A stretch of DNA of 64,000 nt from Amycolatopsis benzoatilytica AK 16/65 (GCF_000383915.1 NZ_KB912942.1:2516561-2580560); one strand, 5' to 3'; shown: positions 52,266-60,971, numbered from the stretch's first letter. Translations and numbers: made by a program. Notes: generated by a model not told the origin, from the sequence alone.

Positions 52266-54086
52266 GTGCCCGCGCCAATCGAGGACTACGCGCTGCTGGG
52301 TGACTTGCACACCGCGGCCCTGGTGTCGCGCAGCGGTGCGATCGACTGGCTGTGCCTGCCCCGCTTCGATTCCCCCGCCTGCTTCTCCGCGCTCCTGCAC
52401 GACGAAAGCGCGGGCACCTGGCAGCTCGCCCCCGCCGGTGCCGGCCAGGCGACCCGTCGCGCCTACCGCGGCCATTCTCTCGTGCTGGCCCAGGAGTGGG
52501 ACACCGGCCAGGGTGCCGTACGGGTGCTCGACTTCATGCCGCCGCGCACCGGTTCCGCCGCTGTCGTCCGGATCGTCGAAGGCATCGACGGGCGGGTTCC
52601 GATGCGGATGAGCTTGCGGCCGCGGTTCGGCTACGGTTCCATCCGGCCGTGGATTCGCCCCGAGGAACGCGGGTTCGAAGCGGTCGCCGGCCCGGACGCG
52701 GTCTGGCTGGACACGACGGTTCCGCTGACGCACCGGGGTTGCGCGACGTACGCCGAGTTCGACGTGCGTACCGGGGAACGATTCTCGTTCGTGCTCGCCT
52801 ACCGCCCCTCCCACCTTCCCCGCCCCGAGCCGGTCGACGCCGGCGATGCGTTGGCGGACACCGAAAAGTTCTGGGCGGACTGGATCGGCCGCTGCCGCTA
52901 CCGGGGCCGCTGGCCCGACGCGGTCCGGCGGGCGCTGATCACGTTGAAGGCCCTCACCTACGAACCGACCGGCGGGATCCTGGCCGCCCCCACGACATCG
53001 CTGCCGGAAGAGCTCGGCGGCGAACGCAACTGGGACTACCGCTACTGCTGGTTGCGCGACGCGACGTTCGCGCTTCAAGCGCTCGTCGGCACCGGATACG
53101 CCGACGAAGCCCGTGCATGGCGCGAATGGCTGGTCCGCGCCGTCGCCGGCGACCCGGCCGACCTCCAGGTCCTGTACCGGCTCGACGGCGCCCGCCGCGT
53201 GCCCGAGTCCACACTGGACTGGCTCGCCGGCTATCGCGGTTCCGCCCCGGTCCGCATCGGCAACGCGGCGGCCGGCCAGGTGCAGCTCGACGTCTGGGGC
53301 GAAGTCCTCGACGGCCTGCACCTCGTCCGCGAAGCCGGCCTGTCGGTGACGCACCCGGCCTGGGATCTGCAGCGCGGGTTGCTCGACTTCCTCGAAGGCC
53401 ACTGGGACCAGCCCGACCACAGTCTTTGGGAGGTCCGCGGCAAACCGCAGCACTTCGTGCATTCGAAGGTGATGGCCTGGGCCGGCGCGGACCGGGCAGT
53501 GCGCACAGTGGAACGCCATCGACTCGACGGTCCGGTCAGCCGGTGGCGTGCGCTGCGCGACCGCATTCATGCCGAAGTCTGCCAAGAGGGCTACGACGTG
53601 GACCGCGGCACCTTCACCCAGTTCTACGGGTCTCGCGGCCTGGACGCGGCCCTGCTGCTGATGCCGCGCGTCGGGTTCCTGCCCAGCGACGATCCGCGGA
53701 TCCGCGGCACCGTCCTCGCGGTCCGGGATGCGCTGTCCGAGGACGGGTTCGTGCGTCGCTACGGCCCGGACGCGGACGGCGGGCGTGAATTGCGCGGGAG
53801 CGAAGGTGCATTCCTTCCGTGCAGCTTCTGGCTGGCTGACGGGCTGCACGGCATCGGCCGGCGCGACGAAGCGCGCGAGATCTTCGAACGGATGCTGGCG
53901 GTGCGCAACGACGTCGGATTGCTGAGCGAGGAATACGACGTCGCTGCCGGGCGGCAGCTCGGGAACATGCCGCAAGCGTTCAGCATGGTCGGTTTGGTCA
54001 ACACCGCCCGCCTTCTCGACGGCGCGGAAACCGCCACCCATGCGACCGGCGCCCAGCAAGCACTGCGGCAGCGAGGAGAGCCGTGA
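52266..54086 (+). CDS. Glycoside hydrolase family 15 protein (trehalase/glucoamylase-like)
   Basis: A 606-residue GH15 protein. The N-terminal beta-sandwich opens IEDYALLGDLHTAALVSRSG and the (alpha/alpha)6 catalytic domain has the hallmark GGERNWDYRYCWLRDATFAL. In actinomycetes this group includes trehalases. It has no signal peptide, so it is cytoplasmic. It starts with GTG two bases after the sigF stop, so it belongs to the rsbW-sigF transcript. Confidence 0.87.
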   Translation: MPAPIEDYALLGDLHTAALVSRSGAIDWLCLPRFDSPACFSALLHDESAGTWQLAPAGAGQATRRAYRGHSLVLAQEWDTGQGAVRVLDFMPPRTGSAAVVRIVEGIDGRVPMRMSLRPRFGYGSIRPWIRPEERGFEAVAGPDAVWLDTTVPLTHRGCATYAEFDVRTGERFSFVLAYRPSHLPRPEPVDAGDALADTEKFWADWIGRCRYRGRWPDAVRRALITLKALTYEPTGGILAAPTTSLPEELGGERNWDYRYCWLRDATFALQALVGTGYADEARAWREWLVRAVAGDPADLQVLYRLDGARRVPESTLDWLAGYRGSAPVRIGNAAAGQVQLDVWGEVLDGLHLVREAGLSVTHPAWDLQRGLLDFLEGHWDQPDHSLWEVRGKPQHFVHSKVMAWAGADRAVRTVERHRLDGPVSRWRALRDRIHAEVCQEGYDVDRGTFTQFYGSRGLDAALLLMPRVGFLPSDDPRIRGTVLAVRDALSEDGFVRRYGPDADGGRELRGSEGAFLPCSFWLADGLHGIGRRDEAREIFERMLAVRNDVGLLSEEYDVAAGRQLGNMPQAFSMVGLVNTARLLDGAETATHATGAQQALRQRGEP

Positions 54087-54119
54087 CACCGGTGCGGCGC
54101 CACGGCTCTCGCGCTCGGA

Positions 54120-54581
54120 TCACGGTGCCGTGTAAGGCGAACGGTTCTCCAGCGACGGGCTCACGTCGGGACGCTGTCCTTCCTGGCCCGGCACCGGTGT
54201 CACCGTCACGCCGTCCGGACGGCGCAGCGGCAGCCCGCCGCGCCGGATGAACTCCTCGGTCTCGCGCTCGCCGCGCATCCGGGCGAGCGCGGCCACAGTG
54301 ACCGCGTGCGCGAGCGCGAGGACCAGCAGCAGCACCCCGAGCCGTCCGACGACACCCGGCAGATCGCTGCCTCCGACGTCGATCGTCGAGATCAGGGCCA
54401 GCACGCCCAGCGTCGCGAGATAGAACAGGACCGTCACCAGCCGCGCCATCGACGCCGCCGCGGCCGGGTTGCCGTCGATGTTCCCGAGGTACCGCTTGCC
54501 GCTGCGGTAGATCACCTGGCCGTCCAGCAGAACCAGTGCGATTCCGACGGCCAGAAACGACAGGTACGCGTTGAAGGTCAT
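54120..54581 (-). CDS. Small membrane protein (153 aa)
   Basis: A 153-residue protein with three to four hydrophobic segments (about 5-22, 46-65 and 72-96) and a hydrophilic C-terminal tail ending SPSLENRSPYTAP. No family is recognised. ATG with AAAGGAG upstream. It is monocistronic behind a stress-type promoter and convergent with the GH15 gene. Confidence 0.75.
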   Translation of the reverse strand: MTFNAYLSFLAVGIALVLLDGQVIYRSGKRYLGNIDGNPAAAASMARLVTVLFYLATLGVLALISTIDVGGSDLPGVVGRLGVLLLVLALAHAVTVAALARMRGERETEEFIRRGGLPLRRPDGVTVTPVPGQEGQRPDVSPSLENRSPYTAP

Positions 54582-54613
54582 GCCCGGCGCTCCTTTCTGG
54601 GTACTCCTACCGG

Positions 54614-54640
54614 CTACCCGGCCGCCCGCTCGCGGCAAAC
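54614..54640 (-). promoter_or_regulatory. SigF-type promoter for the 153-aa membrane protein
   Basis: On the minus strand GTTT (54637-54640), 17 bases, GGGTAG (54614-54619). The spacer is at the long end of the range. Confidence 0.5.
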
Positions 54641-54653
54641 CCGGCCCGGCGAT

Positions 54654-54679
54654 GATTGACCGGCCGCCGCAGCGGGGAC
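54654..54679 (+). promoter_or_regulatory. Variant SigF-type promoter for the second sigma gene
   Basis: On the plus strand GATT (54654-54657), 16 bases, GGGGAC (54674-54679); ATG nine bases further. The -35 and spacer equal those before rsbW; the -10 differs from GGGTAC at one base. Confidence 0.4.
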
Positions 54680-54688
54680 CCTCTGAGC

Positions 54689-55480
54689 ATGAAGACTTCC
54701 GCTCGACCCCACACCGACGGTTACGAACACTGCGCCGGATGGTTCGACGAGCTGAACGCACTGCCCGCCGACGCGCGGGGACCGCGCGAGCGCCTGCGTC
54801 GCAAACTGATCGAAGAGCACCTGCCGCTCGCCGAGCACATCGCGCAGCGGTTCGGCGGCCGCGGCGAACCGCGCGACGACCTCGTGCAGGTCGCCCGGCT
54901 CGGCCTGGTCAAGGCGGTGGACCGGTTCGACCCCGGCCGCACCGCCGATTTCCTGTCGTTCGCGGTGCCGACGGTGATGGGCGAGGTCCGCCGCTACTTC
55001 CGGGACGCGGGCTGGTCGTTGCGTGTACCGCGGCACCTGCAGGAACTCCACCTCGCGGTGGCTCGGGCCACTGGCACGCTCTCGCAGCGGCTCGGCCACC
55101 CGCCCACTGCCGGCGACCTGGCCGAGCATCTCGGCCTCGACGCCGGCGAAGTGGCCGAGGCGCTCGTGGCCGGCCAGGCCTATCAGGCCGGTTCGCTCGA
55201 CTCGGAGCTGCTCGCCGAACCGGACGCCTCGACACTCGGCGAGGTACTCGGCGAGGACGACATCGAGTTCGAACGAGCCGAGATCCACGAGGCGCTGCGG
55301 CCGGTCTTGCGCCAGCTGCCCGAACGCGAACGGTCGATCATCGCGATGCGCTTCTTCGGGAACATGACGCAGTCGAAGATCGCCGAACGCGTCGGGCTGT
55401 CCCAGATGCATGTCTCCCGGCTGCTTTCCCAGACGCTGGAGCAGCTTCGTAAGCTGCTGGACCAGCCGGTGCCCGGCTGA
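54689..55480 (+). CDS. sigF: SigF/SigB-family RNA polymerase sigma factor, copy 2
   Basis: A 263-residue paralogue of the sigma factor at 51454, very similar along its whole length: both begin with RPHTDGY and a WFDEL segment, share LPLAEHIAQR and DDLVQVARLGL, and have MTQSKIAERVGLSQMHVSRL in region 4. It lacks an adjacent rsbW; instead it is cotranscribed with a DNA glycosylase. It may share the RsbW of copy 1 or be controlled by another anti-sigma factor. Confidence 0.9.
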   Translation: MKTSARPHTDGYEHCAGWFDELNALPADARGPRERLRRKLIEEHLPLAEHIAQRFGGRGEPRDDLVQVARLGLVKAVDRFDPGRTADFLSFAVPTVMGEVRRYFRDAGWSLRVPRHLQELHLAVARATGTLSQRLGHPPTAGDLAEHLGLDAGEVAEALVAGQAYQAGSLDSELLAEPDASTLGEVLGEDDIEFERAEIHEALRPVLRQLPERERSIIAMRFFGNMTQSKIAERVGLSQMHVSRLLSQTLEQLRKLLDQPVPG

Positions 55481-55494
55481 GAGGGAGGCGAACG

Positions 55495-56097
55495 ATGGGC
55501 AGAGCGGACGAACTCCTCTCCGAGTACGGCACGACCTACGCCGCCGAAGCCGGGATCAAGCTGTCCGACAAACCCCAGCCGCTGTACCGGCTTCTCGTCC
55601 TCACCACGTTGCTGTCCACCCGGATCAGCGCCCGCCTTGCGGTCGCCGCGGCGCGCGAACTGTCGCAAGCCGGCTGGCGGTCCCCCGCCGCGATGCGGGC
55701 TTCCACCTGGCAGGAGCGGGTCGACGCGCTCGGCCGGGCGCATTACGTCCGGTACGACGAGAGCACCGCTCAGCACCTCGGCGAGGGCGCGGAGTTCATC
55801 CGGGACCGCTACCACGACGACCTGCGCCGGATGGCGGACGCCGCCGAAGCGGATCCCCGACGCCTGGAGAAGCTTCTCGCCGAGTTCCCCCGGATCGGCC
55901 CCACCGGCGCGCAGATCTTCTGCCGCGAAGCGCAAGCGGTCTGGCCGTGGCTGCGCCCGTACTTCGACCGGCGCGCGCTGGACGGGGCGGAGAAGGCCGG
56001 GCTCCCGAGTGATCCCGAGCAGCTGGCGAAGCTGGTGCCGGGCGACGAGCTGGCCCGGCTGGCGGCCGCGCTGGTCCGGCGCAGTTTTCAGCGCTAG
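55495..56097 (+). CDS. Endonuclease III-like HhH-GPD protein
   Basis: A 200-residue DNA-glycosylase-fold protein. LVLTTLLSTRISARLAVAAA matches the first HhH-GPD helices, and LLAEFPRIGPTGAQIFCREAQAVWPW covers the helix-hairpin-helix region. The usual C-terminal Fe-S cysteine loop is absent and the catalytic Lys/Asp pair is not clear, so activity is uncertain. It follows the second sigma gene by 14 bases and overlaps the stop of the universal stress gene. Confidence 0.8.
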   Translation: MGRADELLSEYGTTYAAEAGIKLSDKPQPLYRLLVLTTLLSTRISARLAVAAARELSQAGWRSPAAMRASTWQERVDALGRAHYVRYDESTAQHLGEGAEFIRDRYHDDLRRMADAAEADPRRLEKLLAEFPRIGPTGAQIFCREAQAVWPWLRPYFDRRALDGAEKAGLPSDPEQLAKLVPGDELARLAAALVRRSFQR

Positions 56098-57005
56098 CTC
56101 GGGTACTCCTGGACGTCTTCGCGGACGATCGCCACCGGGCACGGCGCGTGGTAGGCCATCGCGTGGCTCACCGAGCCAAGGAAAGCACCGCTCAGCGCAC
56201 CTCGTCCGTGCCCGCCGACCACCAGCAGCGCCGCGCCCTCGGCGTGTTCCAGCAGGACCACCGCGGCGCGGCCGAGGCCGATCTCCCGCTGCACCACGAC
56301 GTCCGGGTACCGCTCGGCCAGGCCGGTCAGCGACTCCGCCAGCAGCCGTTCACCCCGCTCCCGCACGGTGGGCCAGCCCTCGTCGCCCGGCCCGACCGGT
56401 TCGAGCAGGTCGTCCACCGGATCCGTCCAGGCGTGCACTGCTTGCAGCGGGCAGCCGTGCCGATCCGCGAAGTCGAAGGCGAACCGGACCGCCGCGATGC
56501 TGGCGGCGGACCCGTCCACCCCGACGACCACCCTCCGCGCGTCCGGCTCGGCGCCCCGGACCACGACGACCGGGCGGGCGCTGGTGTGCACCACCTGGGC
56601 GGCCGTGGACCCCAGCAGCAGCCGGGGCAGCCCACGCCGGCCGGAGGCGCCGACCACGATCAGGTCCGCTTGCTTGCCGGCGTCGGCCAGTTCCCAGCTC
56701 GCCCGTCCGACCCGGACGTGCGTGCGCACCGCCAGGCTCGGATGCTGTTCCCGCAGCACAGCCGCGACGCCGGCGAGTTCCTTCTCCGCGTAGTCCACAT
56801 ACGCCTGGCCCTCGAGCATCTCCCCGGCGCTCGGCGCGACCGTCCCCGGGACGAAATCCAGGTTCGGCATCGGTGCCGGCACCGCCCGCACGACGACCAG
56901 TCGCGTGCCCCGCGCCTGCGCCTCCGCGGCCGCCCAGTCAATCGCCCGGCGGGCCCCGTCGGACCCGTCGTCGCCGACCACCACCCCCGTTTCCGCCTCG
57001 TCCAT
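56094..57005 (-). CDS. Universal stress protein, two UspA domains
   Basis: A 303-residue tandem UspA protein. Domain 1 (1-146) has VVVGDDGSDGARRAIDWAA and the ATP motif GASGRRGLPRLLLGSTAAQVV. Domain 2 (152-303) has VVVGVDGSAASIAAVRFA and GGHGRGALSGAFLGSVSHAM. Both are complete G-2x-G-9x-G(S/T) ATP sites. It is divergent from ku, with fully overlapping promoters. Confidence 0.93.
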   Translation of the reverse strand: MDEAETGVVVGDDGSDGARRAIDWAAAEAQARGTRLVVVRAVPAPMPNLDFVPGTVAPSAGEMLEGQAYVDYAEKELAGVAAVLREQHPSLAVRTHVRVGRASWELADAGKQADLIVVGASGRRGLPRLLLGSTAAQVVHTSARPVVVVRGAEPDARRVVVGVDGSAASIAAVRFAFDFADRHGCPLQAVHAWTDPVDDLLEPVGPGDEGWPTVRERGERLLAESLTGLAERYPDVVVQREIGLGRAAVVLLEHAEGAALLVVGGHGRGALSGAFLGSVSHAMAYHAPCPVAIVREDVQEYPS

Positions 57006-57043
57006 CGCCGATCCCCTTCCGCTGCCGGAACTCCGCGGCCTGG

Positions 57044-57068
57044 GTACCCGGTTCCCGCGCCGGGCAAC
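57044..57068 (-). promoter_or_regulatory. SigF-type promoter for the universal stress protein
   Basis: On the minus strand GTTG (57065-57068), 15 bases, GGGTAC (57044-57049). It occupies almost the same bases as the ku promoter on the other strand. Confidence 0.75.
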
Positions 57069-57075
57069 CGGGTAC
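57051..57075 (+). promoter_or_regulatory. SigF-type promoter for ku
   Basis: On the plus strand GTTC (57051-57054), 15 bases, GGGTAC (57070-57075); ATG 30 bases further with AAAGGAGG upstream. Confidence 0.72.
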
Positions 57076-57105
57076 CCGGCACGGACGGCGAAAGGAGGAC
57101 GGCCG

Positions 57106-58008
57106 ATGCGTCCGGTGTGGCAAGGAGCCCTGTCGTTCGGGCTGGTCAACGTCCCGGTCCGGCTCTACAAAGCGGTCGAGGACCACGCGGTGCACTTCAC
57201 CCAGTTCCAGCGCGGCACCCGCGACCGGATCCGCTACCGGCGGGTCAACGAACGCACTGGCGACGAGGTGCGCTACGACGACATCGTCCGCGGCCGGGAG
57301 GTCGGCGGCGACGAGTACGTGCTGGTCGAGCAGCAGGAACTGGACGAGATCGCGCCAGGCCGCTCCCGGTCGCTGGAAGTGGAAAGCTTCGTCGACCTCG
57401 CCGAGGTGGACCCGGTGTACTTCGATCGCGCGTACTGGCTTGCCCCGGCGAAGGAAGACGCCCAGCGGCCGTATGCCTTGCTGCTCGACGCGCTGGCGCA
57501 CCGCGACAAGGCCGCGGTCGCGAAGTTCGTCTTGCACGGCCGCGAGCACCTCGCGCTGGCCCGGGCCGGGGACGGCGTGATCGTGCTCAACACGCTGCAC
57601 TACGCCGCCGAAGTCCGCGATCCCGCCCAGGGCGTGCCGCAACTGCCGGTGGACGCCAAAACGAACCAGAAGGAACTCGACCTGGCGGTCCGGCTGATCG
57701 ACGCGATGACCGAGCCGTGGCGGCCCGAGGACTTCCACGACACCTACCGCGAGCGGGTCGACGAACTCATCGCCGCCAAGAAGGCCGGGAACACCGTCAC
57801 GCCCGCCGCGGCACCGGAAGAGCCGACGAAGGTGACCGACCTGATGGAGGCGCTGGCCAAGAGCGTGCGCGGCAGCCGCCGGCCGCGCACGCCGGACCTT
57901 TCTTCCCTGTCGAAGGCGGATCTTCAGAAGCTGGCGAAGGAACGGGACGTCAAGGGCCGGTCCAAGATGTCCCGCAGAGACCTCGAAACCGCGTTGAAGG
58001 CGTCCTGA
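57106..58008 (+). CDS. ku: Ku protein (non-homologous end joining)
   Basis: A 300-residue bacterial Ku homodimer subunit, which binds DNA ends and recruits LigD. It opens RPVWQGALSFGLVNVPVRLY, the standard start, and has VDLAEVDPVYFDRAYWLAP and LHGREHLALARA. Residues 245-300 add a SAP-like tail (LSKADLQKLAKERDVKGRSKMSRRDLETAL) that may touch DNA. No ligD is in the window. Placing ku under a stress sigma promoter fits break repair in stationary phase or desiccation. Confidence 0.94.
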   Translation: MRPVWQGALSFGLVNVPVRLYKAVEDHAVHFTQFQRGTRDRIRYRRVNERTGDEVRYDDIVRGREVGGDEYVLVEQQELDEIAPGRSRSLEVESFVDLAEVDPVYFDRAYWLAPAKEDAQRPYALLLDALAHRDKAAVAKFVLHGREHLALARAGDGVIVLNTLHYAAEVRDPAQGVPQLPVDAKTNQKELDLAVRLIDAMTEPWRPEDFHDTYRERVDELIAAKKAGNTVTPAAAPEEPTKVTDLMEALAKSVRGSRRPRTPDLSSLSKADLQKLAKERDVKGRSKMSRRDLETALKAS

Positions 58009-58027
58009 CCGGCGTTCAGCCGGCCAG
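58005..58027. terminator. Short hairpin at the ku/tkt convergent stops
   Basis: A 9-bp stem with one mismatch (CTGACCGGC and GCCGGCCAG) and a 5-base loop spans both stop codons, the only non-coding sequence between the two genes being 7 bases. Confidence 0.4.
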
Positions 58028-59845
58028 GAGCTTCTTCGCCGTCGCCGCGATGGACTCCGCGTCGATCCCCGCGGCGCGGAGCAGTTCGGCCGGCGTCCCC
58101 GAGGTCGGCATCTCCCGGACGGCGAGCTTGTGCACCGGGACCGAACGGCTCGCCAGTGCGTCGAGCACGGCGTCGCCAAGGCCGCCTTCCGGCCAATGGT
58201 CTTCGACGGTCAGCACCAGCCGGGTCTCCGCGCCCGCTTCCCGCACCGCGGCGGTGTCGATCGGCTTGATCGAGTAGCAGTCCAGCACCCGAGCCGAAAT
58301 TCCGTCCTGGGCGAGGAGATCGGCCGCGTGCACAGCTTCGTCCACAGTGGTCCCGCAGCCGATCAGCGTCACGTCGTCCTGATCGCTCGAGCGCACCAGG
58401 CGGCTGCCTCCGATGCGCACCGTCTCGTCCGGGCGGGTGCGGACCGGGGTCTTGCCTCGCAACGTCCGGAGGTAGGAGATGCCGGGCTGATCGGCCATCT
58501 GCGCGACGAGCTGCGCGGTCTGGTTCGCGTCCGAAGGATACAGCACGGTGCTGCCGTGCACGGCGCGCAGCGCGGCGAGGTCTTCCAGCGCCATCTGGGA
58601 CGGGCCGTCGGCGCCGATCGCCACTCCGGCGTGCGATCCGGACAGGCACAGGTCCGCCCGGGAAATCGCGGCCATCCGAACGAAGTCGTAAGCCCGCGAC
58701 AGGAACGCGGCGAAGGTCGAGGCGAACGGGGTCCAGCCGCGCGCTTGCATCCCCACCGCGGCGGCGACCAGCTGCTGCTCGGCGATGTACATCTCGAAGT
58801 ACCGCCCGGGATGCGCCTTGGCGAACAGATCGCTGTGCGTCGAGTTCGACACCTCGCCGTCGAGTGCCACGATGTCCCCGCGGCCGCTGCCGAGCGCGGT
58901 CAGCGCCTCGCCGTACGCCTCGCGCGTCGCGACCTCCTCGCCGACGTCCCACGACGGCATGCTCAACGCGCCGGACGGGAACTGCGGCACAGGCGGGGAA
59001 GTGTCCGGCGTCGCCACCGACACCGTCAGGTTCCGGCGGCCGCCCAGCTCGGCGATCGCTTCCTCGGGATCCTCCAACGGCTTGCCGTGTTTGCCCGGCA
59101 AGTCCTCCACGGCCGCGACGCCCTTGCCCTTCTTGGTCTTGGCGAACAGGACCGTCGGCTTTCCGGTGGTCCGCTCGGCATCCGCGTACGCCGCCTCGAT
59201 CGCGTCGACGTCGTGCCCGTCCACGGTGATCGCGTGCCAGCCGAACGCGCGCGCCCGCGCGGCATAGGTGTCCAGGTCCCAGGCGACCATCGTCTCGGTG
59301 GTCTGGCCCAGCCGGTTCACGTCGACGATCACGGTCAGGTTGTCCAGCCCGTAGTGCGCCGCGTGCTCGAACGCTTCCCAGATCGAACCCTCGGCCATCT
59401 CCGAGTCGCCGCACAGCACCCACACCCGGTACGGCAGCCGGTCGAGGAGCTTCCCGGCAAGCGCCAGCCCGACGCCGATGGGCAGGCCCTGCCCGAGCGA
59501 GCCGGTGGCCACGTCGGTCGGCGGGATCCTCGGGGTCGGATGGCCTTCCAGCCTGCTGCCGAACTTCCGGTAGGTGCGGAACTCGTCCTCGTCGATCGCG
59601 CCGGCCGCCCGCAGCATCGAGTAGTACAGCGGCGAGGCATGTCCCTTGGAGAAGACCAGATGGTCGTTGTGCGGGTCCGCGGGGTGCGCGTAGTCCAGCC
59701 GCAGATGCCCGTCGAGCAGGACGGCCATCAGGTCGGCCGCCGACATCGACGACGTCGGGTGACCCGACCCGGCTTCGCTGCTCACCCGGATCGAATCGAC
59801 CCGCAGCTGCTGGCCGAGCGCACGGCGGAAATCGGTCGCGATCAT
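58016..59845 (-). CDS. tkt: Transketolase
   Basis: A 609-residue thiamine-diphosphate enzyme, both halves in one chain. The TPP motif is in GDSEMAEGSIWEAFEHAAHYGLDNL with VIVDVNRLGQ; the pyrimidine half has SGSHAGVAIGADGPSQMALEDLA. It is shorter than the usual 660-700 residues. It makes or uses sedoheptulose 7-phosphate. Its start overlaps the transaldolase stop by four bases, so they are coupled. Confidence 0.9.
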   Translation of the reverse strand: MIATDFRRALGQQLRVDSIRVSSEAGSGHPTSSMSAADLMAVLLDGHLRLDYAHPADPHNDHLVFSKGHASPLYYSMLRAAGAIDEDEFRTYRKFGSRLEGHPTPRIPPTDVATGSLGQGLPIGVGLALAGKLLDRLPYRVWVLCGDSEMAEGSIWEAFEHAAHYGLDNLTVIVDVNRLGQTTETMVAWDLDTYAARARAFGWHAITVDGHDVDAIEAAYADAERTTGKPTVLFAKTKKGKGVAAVEDLPGKHGKPLEDPEEAIAELGGRRNLTVSVATPDTSPPVPQFPSGALSMPSWDVGEEVATREAYGEALTALGSGRGDIVALDGEVSNSTHSDLFAKAHPGRYFEMYIAEQQLVAAAVGMQARGWTPFASTFAAFLSRAYDFVRMAAISRADLCLSGSHAGVAIGADGPSQMALEDLAALRAVHGSTVLYPSDANQTAQLVAQMADQPGISYLRTLRGKTPVRTRPDETVRIGGSRLVRSSDQDDVTLIGCGTTVDEAVHAADLLAQDGISARVLDCYSIKPIDTAAVREAGAETRLVLTVEDHWPEGGLGDAVLDALASRSVPVHKLAVREMPTSGTPAELLRAAGIDAESIAATAKKLLAG

Positions 59846-60960
59846 GCGCCTGCCCCCTGCCCCGCGAGCAGCTGCCCGCGTTTCCGCTCGATCCCGTCGA
59901 GCAGTTCGGCGAAGGAGGTCCGGAACTTCTCCACGCCTTGGCGTTCCAGCAACGCGACGATCCCGTCGTAGTCGATCCCGGCGGCCTGGAACCGCTCGAT
60001 CGTTTCGCGGGCCGATCCGGTTTCCCGGTCCAGCGTCATGCCGACCCGTCCGTGCTCCAGGAACGCTTCGGCGGTCGAGGGCGGCATGGTGTCCACCGTG
60101 CCCGGGCCGATCAGCTGCTCCACGTACTCGACGTCGCGGCGGTCCTCGTCCTTCATCGACGTTGACGCCCACAGGCACCACTGCGGATGCGCCCCGGCCC
60201 GGTGCAGGTCCGTCCATTCCGGACCGGAGAAGACCTGCTGGCACGTCTGGTAAGCCAGTCGCGCGTTCGCCACCGCCAGGGTTCCGCGCAAAGCGGCCGG
60301 ACCGCCCGCCTCGGCCAGTCTGCGATCGGCCTCCGCGTCCACTCGGGACACGAAGAACGACGCGACCGAAGCCACCGTGGAGAGGTCGCCGCCCGCGGCG
60401 AGGAACCGCCGCAGGCCGCGCAGGTAAGCTTCGGCTGCCTGCCGGTGCCGCTCGAGCGAGAACAGCAGCGTCACGTTCACCGGGATTCCATGCGCGATCG
60501 TTTCCTCGATCGCCGCCAGCCCGGCCTCCGTGCCCGGGATCTTGACCATCAGATTCGGCCGGTCCACGAGTGCGCGCAGACGCCTGGCCTCCGCGACAGT
60601 GGCACCGGCGTCGTCCGCGAAGCGCGGGTCGACTTCGAGCGACACCCAGCCGTCTCGGCCGGTGCGGCTCAAGTCGAAAGCCGGCCGCAGCACGTCGCAC
60701 GCTTCGCGCACGTCCTCGGCGGCCAACGCCAGGAAGACTTCCTTCGGCTCGGTCTCGGTGCGAAACAGCTCGCGCAGCCGGTCGTCGTAGGCGTCGCCGC
60801 CGGTGATCGCGTCCCGGAAGATCGTCGGGTTGGACGTCACGCCCAGAACGCCGGCGCGCATCAGCCGGGCCAGCTCGCCGTCTCGGACGAACGGACGGGC
60901 CAGATAGTCGACCCACGGGCTCTGGCCGTATCCGAACAGTTGCTGCAATGTGGTTTGCAT
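59842..60960 (-). CDS. tal: Transaldolase
   Basis: A 372-residue transaldolase of the long bacterial type. The Schiff-base Lys lies in PNLMVKIPGTEAGLAA; VLGVTSNPTIFRDAI is the N-terminal signature. It acts on sedoheptulose 7-phosphate, the precursor of the heptose pathway at 29.4 kb. ATG 60960 has AGGGGAG five bases upstream. It forms an operon with tkt and a proline-rich small gene. Confidence 0.92.
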   Translation of the reverse strand: MQTTLQQLFGYGQSPWVDYLARPFVRDGELARLMRAGVLGVTSNPTIFRDAITGGDAYDDRLRELFRTETEPKEVFLALAAEDVREACDVLRPAFDLSRTGRDGWVSLEVDPRFADDAGATVAEARRLRALVDRPNLMVKIPGTEAGLAAIEETIAHGIPVNVTLLFSLERHRQAAEAYLRGLRRFLAAGGDLSTVASVASFFVSRVDAEADRRLAEAGGPAALRGTLAVANARLAYQTCQQVFSGPEWTDLHRAGAHPQWCLWASTSMKDEDRRDVEYVEQLIGPGTVDTMPPSTAEAFLEHGRVGMTLDRETGSARETIERFQAAGIDYDGIVALLERQGVEKFRTSFAELLDGIERKRGQLLAGQGAGA

Positions 60961-60971
60961 GCGGGCTCCCC

